This document shows positions 1 through 8,350 of a DNA stretch of 23,731 nucleotides, piece by piece. The position numbers and the translations under genes are program-made. Numbering within the stretch: position 1 is the first letter of the stretch; each line of letters begins with the position of its first letter. The notes below the pieces were generated by a model, which was not told where the DNA came from, did not search any database, and saw only the letters and a program-made list of their open reading frames with translations. The DNA is from Priapulus caudatus (taxonomy: Eukaryota; Priapulida; Priapulimorpha; Priapulimorphida; Priapulidae): contig NW_014577069.1 in assembly GCF_000485595.1 (NCBI RefSeq), positions 147,746 to 171,476 on the forward strand, given 5' to 3'.

Positions 1-34
1 TGTGTGTGTGTGGGTGTGCGTGTGCGGGTGTGTG
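1..34. repeat. GT-rich microsatellite
   Basis: TG/TGTGCG dinucleotide-type repeat at the left edge, continuing outside the window. Confidence 0.8.
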
Positions 35-626
35 TTCATATTTACCGCGCGCGAAGAGAAAATGTTTGCCCCGCAACTCGGTAGCCGGGCTGTGCCGTGT
101 CACGTGCCATGCACTGAGGAGCGCTGAGTGGTTGGCGAGTGAATAGCGTTTGTTAGCAAACGCGGTCGCAAGCTTGCTCTTCTTCTCACGCTATTAGCTG
201 CTTAACTACCGCTCGCTTCATAAACTACACAAAGCGCTCCGTCGCGACTGCTTGACGTGAAAGCCTAACTTGGTACCTGATTTACGGTGTTTCGTCGCTA
301 CGTTTATTACCACTGCCTGCCATTGTCAGGTGCGACTGTAATGCGAGTTCTCTTGATGAACATCCCCCCTCCCCCTACCCGCGCGGCTCACCTCACTACC
401 CCCGTGACAATTTCAGAAGATCTCTTACCATGTCGGCAAACAACGCAGACAAGCGCCCGTAAGCTTTTAAAAAAAACTCGTCAGGGAATTCTTGACACAC
501 CCACGCCGCAGGTTTCTACCGTCGGTGGCCCCATCTCCACATCTTCCCTCGCGCTTTAGACGTTCTGGGTGTAATTCCTTCCTGCATGCCTTATCACTCC
601 CCGTAGCTCCCGCCGTTGCCACTTAC
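35..626. other. Non-coding DNA (intron of the TSPN-EAR gene or beyond)
   Basis: Unique-looking sequence downstream of the EAR exon on the minus strand. I looked for the next EAR exon (a VAN-type strand following an AG acceptor) and found none. The short open frames here overlap on opposite strands and show no family features. Confidence 0.5.
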
Positions 627-877
627 CTCCTCGTCTATGGAGAAGAACTTCCAGCTTTGTGCGCCGAACGTGGTGATGTTCTGGTAGTAGACGAACTCTC
701 CTTTCTCCCATTTGTAGAGAGGAGACGCCTGCTCGGCATCGTCCTTCGAGCTCTCGCAAGCTAGCATGAGGAAGGTACCCTGGTCGGGAAGCGTGAACAC
801 CTCGGCATCTGAGCAGGGGGAGGGAGTTCTGATCTCCTGGTATACGTCAATGTAGTCCATCTCTTCGACTCTGTCTT
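627..877 (-). CDS. EAR/EPTP-repeat exon of a TSPN-EAR (TSPEAR-like) protein
   Basis: Best-supported coding exon in the window. The minus strand reads a TTTCAACAG acceptor, 251 nt of open frame, then a consensus GTAAGT donor after the codons for DEE. The peptide holds one whole EAR repeat and the start of a second: YIDVYQEIRTP, then VFTLPDQGTFLMLA, then LYKWEKGEFVYYQNITTFGA and WKFFSID. The pattern YQ-x-I-x-T, GA-x-x-W-x-F-F and S-x-LYKW is diagnostic of EAR (EPTP) repeats, which are about 45-50 residues long and build seven-bladed beta-propellers in LGI and TSPEAR proteins. Such proteins are typically secreted or extracellular. The exon begins two bases into a codon and ends on a codon boundary; the C left by the exon at 13507 would complete CAA (Gln). 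More EAR exons are expected beyond position 1; none is recognisable in 1-626. No frameshift is seen here. Confidence 0.85.
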
Positions 878-2004
878 CTGTTGAAAGGTTAATAACATCC
901 GTCAAGATATGGCATGTGATTTATATCGGTTTATATTATAAAACGTTCGCAAATCTATGTGTTGAGTGATTACAGTACAAAAATAACTAACACAAATGTT
1001 GTTGGGTTTGTTTAGCATCACGATGGTTGATCATGGCGATAGCTATACTTACTGAATTAAAAACTGCGGCTATATAACACTGCTATAGTTTCTTTAGATA
1101 TCACAAATATGTATTAATGTCATTACTGATGTTTGGTTTAGGTTGGTATGTTGCTCGAGAACGAAATACATGATATGTACCAAGACGAAGATATGGGGGA
1201 ACAGGCAAGAAACAGGTGACGACAATGCGTGCGTATCTAGTAAAGGTGAAGCAAACTAACCAATACATGTGACAGACAGAGACAGTGCATTGTGCTACAT
1301 TCTAAACATGAGAAGACAACATTAACAACAACATACAGACAGCATGAAACTATAATATAAGCAGTGCTTATAGTCTGCGCGGATTTCTTGTATTAACCTG
1401 ATAGCGAATTGCACAAGTGTCTATATGACATATATTGCAGAACTTCCATTTCATAATTATATTCCCTCTGCTTTCGTGCTCATTAGATACGCCTGACAAT
1501 CCCTTTAGTAGATATTGAAACGCACCGGCAGGGATTAGCATTATTCTATATTATATAGGCCCATGTTAAGTGTTATTGAGGAAAATTTGCGAGGCGTGCA
1601 TTGATACCTAGCTCTAGAAAGATATACGCCGAGAATGTTCATGCAGAGGCAAAGGCGACAACATCATGCATGCGTACACTAATTGAATCTACCCGCATCA
1701 CTTACACGCGTGTAATTAGCTAATAGTGTCGCCGAATATATATATAGTTAGATTTCTTCTCTAGGACGGCGTTGGAAGTGCTATGTCGCAGCTTCCGATG
1801 ACTTTGTAGCTAAAAAGCTGCCGTTTTGTGGGGGCTTTCAGTTTTAACTTCATTGTGAAGAGTTTTTCATCGGATGATGTGATTGCAGGAACTCATCGTT
1901 AAGGATCTGCCGCATTCCGAATGCCGAACTCGAGGAGAGGTGATTTTGTGTCCATACGTTTGAGTCTACAGTAAAATGAGAGGTAATGTGCTCGCCATAC
2001 GTGG
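878..2004. other. AT-rich intronic DNA, no gene seen
   Basis: Mostly AT-rich, non-repetitive DNA just upstream of the EAR exon on the minus strand, within the presumed 12.6-kb intron. Stops are frequent in all frames. No RNA gene or element end was recognised. Confidence 0.5.
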
Positions 2005-2052
2005 GGCTATGGGTAGAGCCCTAGGTAGAGCCATAGGTAGAGCCATGGGTGG
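2005..2052. repeat. Short GGTAGAGCCATA tandem repeat
   Basis: About four copies of a 12-bp unit (GGTAGAGCC followed by CTA, ATA or ATG) lie just before the telomere-like block. Confidence 0.75.
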
Positions 2053-2117
2053 GTGGAGGTATGATTACCTAGCATATCTCATAAACCTAACACCCAACTA
2101 CAACAACTAACGTTATG

Positions 2118-2410
2118 CCGTTAACGCTAACCATAACCCTAACAATAACCATAACCCTAACAATAACCATAACCCTAACAATAACCATAACCCGAACTCT
2201 AACCACAACCGTAACCCCAACCATAACCATAACCCTAACAATAACCATAACCCGAACTCTAATCACAACCGTAACCCCAACCATAACCCTGACTCTAAAC
2301 ATAACTAAAACCATAACCCTGACTCTAACTCTAACCATAACCGTTACCCTAACCATAACCCTAACCCTAACGTTAGCCCTAACCCTAACCTCAACCGTAA
2401 CCTTAACCCT
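2118..2410. repeat. Degenerate CCCTAA/CCATAA telomere-like array
   Basis: Hexamers of the form AACCNT (CCCTAA, CCATAA, ACAATA, CCGTAA, CTCTAA) run for nearly 300 bases. Bases 2161-2220 and 2221-2280 are the same 60-bp block with two mismatches, so ten-hexamer units have been duplicated as a higher-order repeat. The long open frames on both strands (Thr-Leu/Val-Arg repeats) come from the repeat alone. Confidence 0.9.
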
Positions 2411-2968
2411 ATGGATATCAATATGATGGCCCTCCTAGGCCACCAAATGTCTGTCCCCTCTTACTTGCAACGCGTGCATATTATTTAAGTATACATGAAT
2501 GTTACCGTGGTAATAATGTCACCCGTGTCGGTGTACACCTGCGACTAAAATACGTGTTTTTTTTCTTTACCGGAATTGTGTTGTCGAATAAAATTAGCGT
2601 CGTTTATGGGACGCAAACGCACTGTCAACCAATACCACCACACCCATATATAATATATATATATATATATGGTGACATCTCGTCGCTGAGCTAGTCTGTT
2701 TATGCTTCTTTACTAGCTATATATTAGCTCATCAGTCAGCATGGGGTAGTCGTTGCTGCGAGCCTCTCACGCTTCGCTGCCGTAGCTCCTAGCTAGCTAG
2801 CGTTTACACGTTCCTTCACGATGCCTTGTGATCCGCGTTACCTCTCACGCACATTTTGGTGTCCAAGTGATTCATTCATACTACTGATGGATTTCCGAGT
2901 GCTGGAGTTTTCTTAGACTTCTTCGCCGCTGCACCGCGGGGATCAAAATCTCTCTCTATATATATAGT
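2411..2968. other. Non-coding DNA with a short AT tract
   Basis: No coding signal. An AT microsatellite occupies about 2645-2670 and short TA runs occur at 2955-2966. Confidence 0.5.
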
Positions 2969-3030
2969 ACAACAAAAGGCCGACGAATAATAAATAAATA
3001 TATATATGTATTCGTCGGCATTTTTGTTGT
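2969..3030. repeat. Imperfect inverted repeat (fold-back), possible MITE remnant
   Basis: The left arm ACAACAAAAGGCCGACGAATA (2969-2989) is the reverse complement of 3009-3030, except for a small GG/AT-type bulge. The loop is an AT-rich 19-mer. The transcript of either strand would form a strong hairpin. Confidence 0.75.
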
Positions 3031-3238
3031 TTACAGGGATGAAACCTGTTTATTGCGGATGGCTGTAAAAGCTATGGCCGGAGACCTGATTGTAAAACTT
3101 TTTCGCGTCAGCCATTTTAATTGCGACAGACGGACGTAAGTCAATCTCCACTTTACTCCAATTATAAGAACCTCGCTGTTGTTACGAGACACCGGATGAT
3201 CTTTAACCTGTATATGCACGCGGGCATATAGCATAAGC

Positions 3239-3440
3239 TTGTGTGGAGCGGGCTGTGTGTGTGTGCGTGCGTGGCCGTTGCGTGCGCTGGCGTGCGCGTG
3301 TGTGTGTGTCGTGCGTGGCGTGTTGAGAGAGAGAGAGAGAGAGACGCGAAGAGAGGAGAAGAGAGAAGAGAGAGAGAGAGCAGATGAGGAGAGAGACCGA
3401 GAAGACGAGAGAAGAGAGTGTGTGTTGCTGTGTGTGTGTG

Positions 3441-3485
<45 letters not shown>

Positions 3486-3492
3486 GCGTGTG
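3239..3492. repeat. Compound GT / GA / GT microsatellite
   Basis: Three parts: GTGTGC-rich (3241-3310), GAGA-rich with AAGA interruptions (3325-3418), and a nearly pure GT tract (3418-3482). The His-Thr, Arg-Glu and Cys-Val open frames over this region are repeat artefacts. Confidence 0.9.
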
Positions 3493-3823
3493 CAACACGC
3501 AGCATGAACTACGCGGCTTAGAGTGTACGCAGTACTATAGAGCGAGTTTCGCGTTGCCACCATTGTTTTGATTTTCATAGTCAGGAACGACGCTCTGTAA
3601 CGCTGAGAGTTTAGCGACAGCCAAATCGGCGCGGAAAGTTTCGAATTTGCACGTTCCGTAACTCAATCGCTGTTCCATCTTGGCGATAGACGGGCGAACC
3701 AGGAATTTGCGGAGACTTGCAGATTGAATACGAGAACATTTTGGCTAACAGCCACTTTGCTAGTAGGTCAGTATATCATCAGTGGCCGGACCTCGGACGT
3801 ACAGCGCGTAGGCGCTCAGTTGA

Positions 3824-3970
3824 ATGTATAATAAACGCGGCATGAAGTTGATAAATCTCGGTCGCGTGCCCCTCGTGGTTGACGCAATCTCGCAGAGCGA
3901 CATTCAAATCGACGAATTTATTTTAAGAAGGCTGTATTTGCGGAAATTGCCGCCCGATAGAGAATCCGAT
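3824..3970 (+). other. Possible coding fragment, unassigned
   Basis: A non-repetitive stretch opens with ATG and reads KRGMKLINLGRVPLVVDAIS, then IDEFILRRLYLRKLPPD, before running into the GATA-type array. The composition is protein-like (mixed hydrophobic and charged), and the stretch lies upstream of the plus-strand exons at 5354 and 6193, so it might be an earlier exon. A CTCAG at about 3816-3820 could serve as an acceptor. No good donor is visible and no family is recognised, so this may be chance. Confidence 0.15.
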
Positions 3971-4017
3971 GCGCGACACACGCCGATATACACACGGTCA
4001 TTCTTTCCTCACTTTGC

Positions 4018-4277
4018 ATCTATCATCTATCTATCGTATCTATATCTATCTATCTAAATCTATCTATCTATCTATCTATTCTATCTAATTCTATCTATCT
4101 ATCTATCTGATCTATCTTCTATCTATCTATCTATCTATTTCTATCTATCTATCTATCCATCTATCGTAGTCTATTATCTATCTTATCTATCTATCTATCT
4201 ATTCTAATCCTATTTATCTATCTATTATCTATCTATCTATCCTTATCTTATTCTATCTATCTATCTTATCTATCTAT

Positions 4278-4308
<31 letters not shown>

Positions 4309-4445
4309 ATCTATCTAAACTAACTATTTATCTATCTATCTACATCTACTCTATCTAATCTATCTATCTATCTATCTATCTTTACTATCTATCTATCCAT
4401 TCTATCTATCTATCTATCATATCTGACTATCTATCATATCTATCA

Positions 4446-4479
<34 letters not shown>

Positions 4480-4480
4480 C

Positions 4481-4531
<51 letters not shown>

Positions 4532-4600
4532 CTTCTATCTATCTATTCTATCTAACTATTTATCTATTTTACTATCTATTATTTACTATCATCTATCTAT
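4018..4600. repeat. Large interrupted GATA (TATC) array
   Basis: About 580 bases of CTAT tetramers broken every few units by single-base gains or losses such as CTATT and CTAAT. Purer runs occur around 4456-4532. The type of interruption resembles indel noise in long-read assemblies but could also be natural decay. Confidence 0.95.
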
Positions 4601-4740
4601 CCTTCACCATCCATCCATCCATGCCATCCATCCATCCATCCATCCATCCATACCATCCATCCATCCATCCATCTCCATCCTCCTCCATTCCATCCATCCA
4701 TGCCATCCTCCAATCCTCATCCATCCATCCATCCATCACA
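4601..4740. repeat. CATC tetranucleotide array
   Basis: ATCC/CATC units follow directly after the CTAT array. They give an open frame rich in His, Pro, Ser and Ile that is not a gene. Confidence 0.92.
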
Positions 4741-4794
4741 TCCTCTAAATCGATATCTACTAGCCTAACCTACATAGCCTACCTACCTCATCAT

Positions 4795-4920
4795 CTAATT
4801 CTATCTCATCTATCTATCATCTTTACATTCTATCTATCTATCTATCTATCTAATCTATCTATCTATCTATCCTTATTCTATCTATCTATCTATCTATCTA
4901 ATCCTATCTATTATCTAACA
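4795..4920. repeat. Second CTAT array
   Basis: The CTAT tetramer resumes after the CATC block and about 55 bases of intervening sequence, with the same interruptions. Confidence 0.88.
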
Positions 4921-4924
4921 CATC

Positions 4925-4979
4925 TCATTTCTCTCTCTCTTTCTCTCTCTTCTCTCTCTCTCTCTCTCTCTGCTCTCTC

Positions 4980-5028
<49 letters not shown>

Positions 5029-5092
5029 ATAATATATTAGAGAGAGAGAGAGAGACGAGAGAGACGAGAGGAAGAGAGAGAGAGAGAGATAT
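4925..5092. repeat. (CT)n-(AT)n-(AG)n palindromic tract
   Basis: CT repeats (4928-4979), AT repeats (4980-5038) and AG repeats (5040-5090) follow in order. Because CT and AG are complementary and AT is self-complementary, the whole 165-base block is an approximate inverted repeat able to extrude as a cruciform. Confidence 0.88.
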
Positions 5093-5158
5093 GCAAGGAG
5101 CTCATCATTGCCTTCAGTCATCACAGCGTTAGAGTCAAGGATCTACACACGGCCGCGT

Positions 5159-5179
5159 GTCGGTGTTATTGACACCGAC
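5159..5179. repeat. Perfect 8-bp stem hairpin
   Basis: GTCGGTGT, a 5-base loop, then ACACCGAC. No T tract follows. The purpose is unknown; such short perfect stems can arise by chance. Confidence 0.5.
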
Positions 5180-5301
5180 GTCGGAAAGATGCCGCTGCGG
5201 CAAGTTCATTTCTCAGTAAATAGTTCTAAAATGACTAATAAAACCACGATGCGGCGGTGACAGACTCAGTGAGACGAGTGTAAGTGGTCGGCAACATATT
5301 A

Positions 5302-5350
5302 ACCCTCTCTCTCGCTCCGTCTCTCTCTCTCTCTCTCTCTCGCTTTCTCT
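5302..5350. repeat. CT microsatellite serving as polypyrimidine tract
   Basis: A CTCTCT tract with a few CG interruptions ends directly at the CTCAG acceptor of the plus-strand exon at 5354. Confidence 0.85.
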
Positions 5351-5353
5351 CAG

Positions 5354-5588
5354 AAACATGTGGCGGGCACATGGCAAGACTTCGTCGTACACCTATTACC
5401 CGAGCAAGCGGCTAAGTTAGCTGCGAATGCGGTTGATGTTGCCGACTGCATCGCTTTACCAAACAAATACCGAGATGACAAAATTAAAACGCGGACGTCT
5501 TCGATTTTTTTTTCACATTACACGAAACGATATCAACCCCATAAAAATGCCACGTTAGATTAGTTTCTGAGATAGGGCGCCCTTTCAG
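5354..5588 (+). CDS. Penultimate exon of an unrecognised gene (one frame change)
   Basis: A long CT tract ending CTTTCTCTCAG forms an acceptor at 5353, and CCTTTCAG|GTGAGT is a consensus donor at 5588. The frame from 5354 reads KHVAGTWQDFVVHLLPEQAA and continues with AVDVADCIALPNKYRDDKIK and FSHYTKRYQPHKNATL, then meets a TAG at 5561. One extra base just before that stop would continue as RLVSEIGRPF and leave AG at the donor, in phase with the next exon (AG|A, Arg). Length (235 nt) and phase are therefore consistent with a coding exon missing a single base. I do not recognise the family. The segment has no repeat character and looks helix-rich and charged. Upstream exons are not clear; the run of simple repeats before 5100 hides them. 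Confidence 0.48.
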
Positions 5589-6192
5589 GTGAGTGCTAGT
5601 ATTGGTGGGAGCATGTTTATGTGTTTGCATGGGAAAGTGCCGATAAATAGGGGAATATTTCTTTAGGAAATAGGGTAATGGCTGCATTCAGAGCTTGCTT
5701 TTGTCCGTTATGTTGTATAGTTGACGTGAACCACACACGAGCTGAACTTAATTAGAACTTTTCTAGCTTGCTTTCGCGTCGATTACCATAAAAGCAAAAA
5801 AAACGGAAGAGTTATAGCGTATCATGCGCCGATCCCCTTCTGAACGTCTCATTACAAACGCGAAATCTTATTTAGATGTGAGAACAAAGCAAAGGATTTA
5901 CTGATAACGCGTATACTCTGATACGTAGCAATGATTGACTACTAAAATCTTAATGTAACCTGTGTATTATTGTGAACAATACACACCATGGTTTACTATG
6001 AAACACGTAGCATTTTCCTGACTTAGGTTTCAACATGCTACCATTTCCGCAAAGCCACTGAGCCTTTTTTTAAGAGGATCTGTAAAATGCGGGCATCGGA
6101 GTATTGACTTGTCTATTTATAATAACACCGATGCGACATATCTTAATAATTATATGTAGTTTAAAATTTGATCGTTTTTTTCGAATTTCAAG
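5589..6192 (+). other. Presumed intron of the plus-strand gene
   Basis: Runs from a GTGAGT donor to a TTTCAAG acceptor; AT-rich, with no coding signal and no simple-repeat block. The inferred intron length is 604 bases. Confidence 0.45.
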
Positions 6193-6313
6193 ATTTTTCG
6201 GGGAATTAGCGGAGAATGCTATTTTGTCGGAAGTAAGAGGACAAGATGGCAGGGGCAGCACTGACGTCGACGATGAAGACAACAGAACAGCTAAACGCAG
6301 ACGATTCTCTTAA
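6193..6313 (+). CDS. Terminal exon of the same unrecognised gene, acidic then KRRR tail
   Basis: A T-rich tract and TTTCAAG acceptor lead into A|TTTTTC. The frame gives FFGELAENAILSEVRGQDGR, then an acidic run (DVDDEDN), then TAKRRRFS and a TAA stop at 6311-6313. The exon starts one base from the end of a codon, matching the two bases left by the donor at 5588. A short acidic stretch followed by a C-terminal KRRR cluster is typical of nuclear proteins and may act as a nuclear localisation signal; this is inference. The product is not recognised. The gene runs on the plus strand inside the large intron of the minus-strand TSPN-EAR gene. Confidence rests on splice phase, stop placement and the polyadenylation signal downstream. 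Confidence 0.5.
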
Positions 6314-6607
6314 CATTCTACTATTTTGATCGTTTTTATGCCTTTGATTTAATTACTTTAATGCGATTAAACTTACAACGTGCAGACTTAGAATACATAA
6401 TGCATCTGTGATAGAGACTGCCGTATTACGTTAATGACGAACCATCATTAATCTTTCATATGCAAGCAAACTGAGGCTAGAACACGAGACAGTGTATGCT
6501 GTTATGTGCAGGGGATTTCGTGTAATATTAACCTGCGGTTAGTTACGCACTTTATGTACGTGAGATCCACCTGCAGATTATATTAGTCCTCCCGAGTTGC
6601 ACCGAAA

Positions 6608-6613
6608 AATAAA
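6608..6613 (+). promoter_or_regulatory. Candidate polyadenylation signal AATAAA
   Basis: AATAAA lies about 295 bases after the stop of the plus-strand terminal exon. A GU/U-rich stretch (TCGTGTGTTTATTTT) follows at about 6669-6684, as expected for a downstream element, though slightly far. A second AATAAA at 6787-6792, after an AT tract, is an alternative. Confidence 0.35.
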
Positions 6614-6685
6614 AGGCGTATTTATGAGCGCGCAGGGAAAATGGAGTTTAAAAGTGTTGAAGATTTTTATCGTGTGTTTATTTTA

Positions 6686-6690
<5 letters not shown>

Positions 6691-6730
<40 letters not shown>
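6691..6730. repeat. TA microsatellite
   Basis: About 20 TA units downstream of the plus-strand terminal exon. Confidence 0.9.
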
Positions 6731-8258
6731 GGTTCGTATTACAGAGTAATGTTCGTGTCAAAATGATGACAAGATGCCCTAATCTTAATAAAAGCATTCC
6801 AGAAGAGACTGCCATCACAGTAATGGATGGCCAACGTTAGGATTCACAAATAAAAAAATATTTAAGTAAACATCGAATCTATTCACCAACCGCGGCAGGC
6901 TTGCAATTTTTGGGTGATTTCGCGATTTTTATCGGATATGTATTTTTTCCCGCGCCCGCGGCACCGGTTTCTCAGATCGCTGGAACCATGTGACTCGGTG
7001 AAGCCTTCTCTGTCTGCTTGCCGCTTCTATCGTGTGACGCATCAGGCTTCTCACGGGCTACCATAGTATACTAATGCGTGTATGTATGCGTATAAACTTA
7101 TGTATGCATGTTAGCGCGAATAATCCTTGATATTCCCGTCTTCTTATCGAACGAGCAGTTCATTCCCTATTTCAACTCGCGTGTGTTCGCAACAAAGAGA
7201 CCCCGTGCGCTGCACTACCGTTTTATTTCCTTAATTTGTCCGTCCATCAGGCGCGCTTGTAAAGCTTTATAAAAGAAGAATCTCCGCTATGAAGCACGTT
7301 CATAGCGGGAACGGGCCGACTTCTTGAAACTCTACACGCCTATAACCCTTTTCAACCGCAAATGAACACGTGGCAGCGAGGCAGGAGTCTGTCATCTCTT
7401 GGCACCAGGTCGCGCGGGATCTGTCAGCTGTCAGCTGAGGCCCTCTGCCCGCGTTGCTATGTCAGTACCGCACCCGGGTCGCTACGGGTTATGAACCGAT
7501 ATACTTTCTACAAGCAATAAAACCGCTGCGAGTCGCTACGAAAATGCGTCGTATCAGGAGGTGAATTGTGACAGACTTTCTGCCATCATTCACGCCTTGG
7601 TCGTATATATGCCGATTATCGGCCAAAAGGGTAACGTTTGCGTAAATTGCAGACAGAAAATCTCATTTTCTAAAATATCGCGTGGCGAGAGACAGACCGA
7701 CAGGAGCTAACTCATTTTGTCTGGCGGGGAAAAGCCACGTACTGACGGTGTTCTGGATAAGTGACCATGGGCAATTCACCCTTGAATATGTAACAGTATC
7801 TACATTTCTCGAGAGGGAGGTGACTCCCCCCTTGCCCCCACCTGCTAGCCAGAAATCCCCGTTCTATTGCTAACGATCGTAGTACATGGTTTCGTGATCG
7901 TCACGGTAACAACCCTACTCGTACATGAAGTGAAACTCTATCTAAAGTTCAATCGTGTATATGTGTCGAGACATGAATAACTTTAATACACAACGCATGT
8001 GTTTAATATTACGGATATGCAAGTTGTTTGATCGGGTTACGCGTAAATATAACGTACTTACGCTCATTTCGCGTAGGTTAGGGTTAGGGTAATATACATA
8101 CGAACGAAGAAAGTTTTGTGTCATTTCGTGTCAAAGATTCGTGTCGAAGAAAGGTATGCGACGTCGTTAGTATAGGTTGCTACATGTGGTAAGTTATCGT
8201 GCACTGCCACAGTATTTGTTCACGATATCTACTCAGTTTTGACATTATCTTCATTGTG
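6731..8258. other. Non-coding DNA with a hairpin and a short TTAGGG run
   Basis: No gene recognised. Small features are a perfect hairpin at 7284-7308, a repeated CTGTCAG motif near 7421-7436, and GGTTAGGGTTAGGGT at 8076-8090. The 60-70 codon open frames have no family features. Confidence 0.5.
7284..7308. repeat. Perfect 10-bp stem hairpin
   Basis: CCGCTATGAA, loop GCACG, TTCATAGCGG. The stem is perfect and GC-balanced. No neighbouring gene explains it. Confidence 0.6.
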
Positions 8259-8350
8259 GATCATCGTCATCGTCATCATCATCGTCATGGTCATCGTCAT
8301 CATCATCGTCATCCTCATCATCATTGTCATCGTTATTATCATCGTCATTG
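8259..8350. repeat. ATC/GTC trinucleotide repeat
   Basis: TCATCG/TCATCA units (about 30 triplets) with a few substitutions. They produce a His/Arg-rich open frame that I do not regard as a gene. Confidence 0.88.

Noticed and set aside
2118-2410. Chromosome end (true telomere)
   Set aside because: The repeat is degenerate and flanked by unique DNA on both sides, so it is interstitial.
3031-3578. Open frames of 100-155 codons rich in His-Thr, Ser-Leu or Cys-Val
   Set aside because: They follow the GT/GA microsatellites, and frames are open on both strands at once, so they are repeat artefacts.
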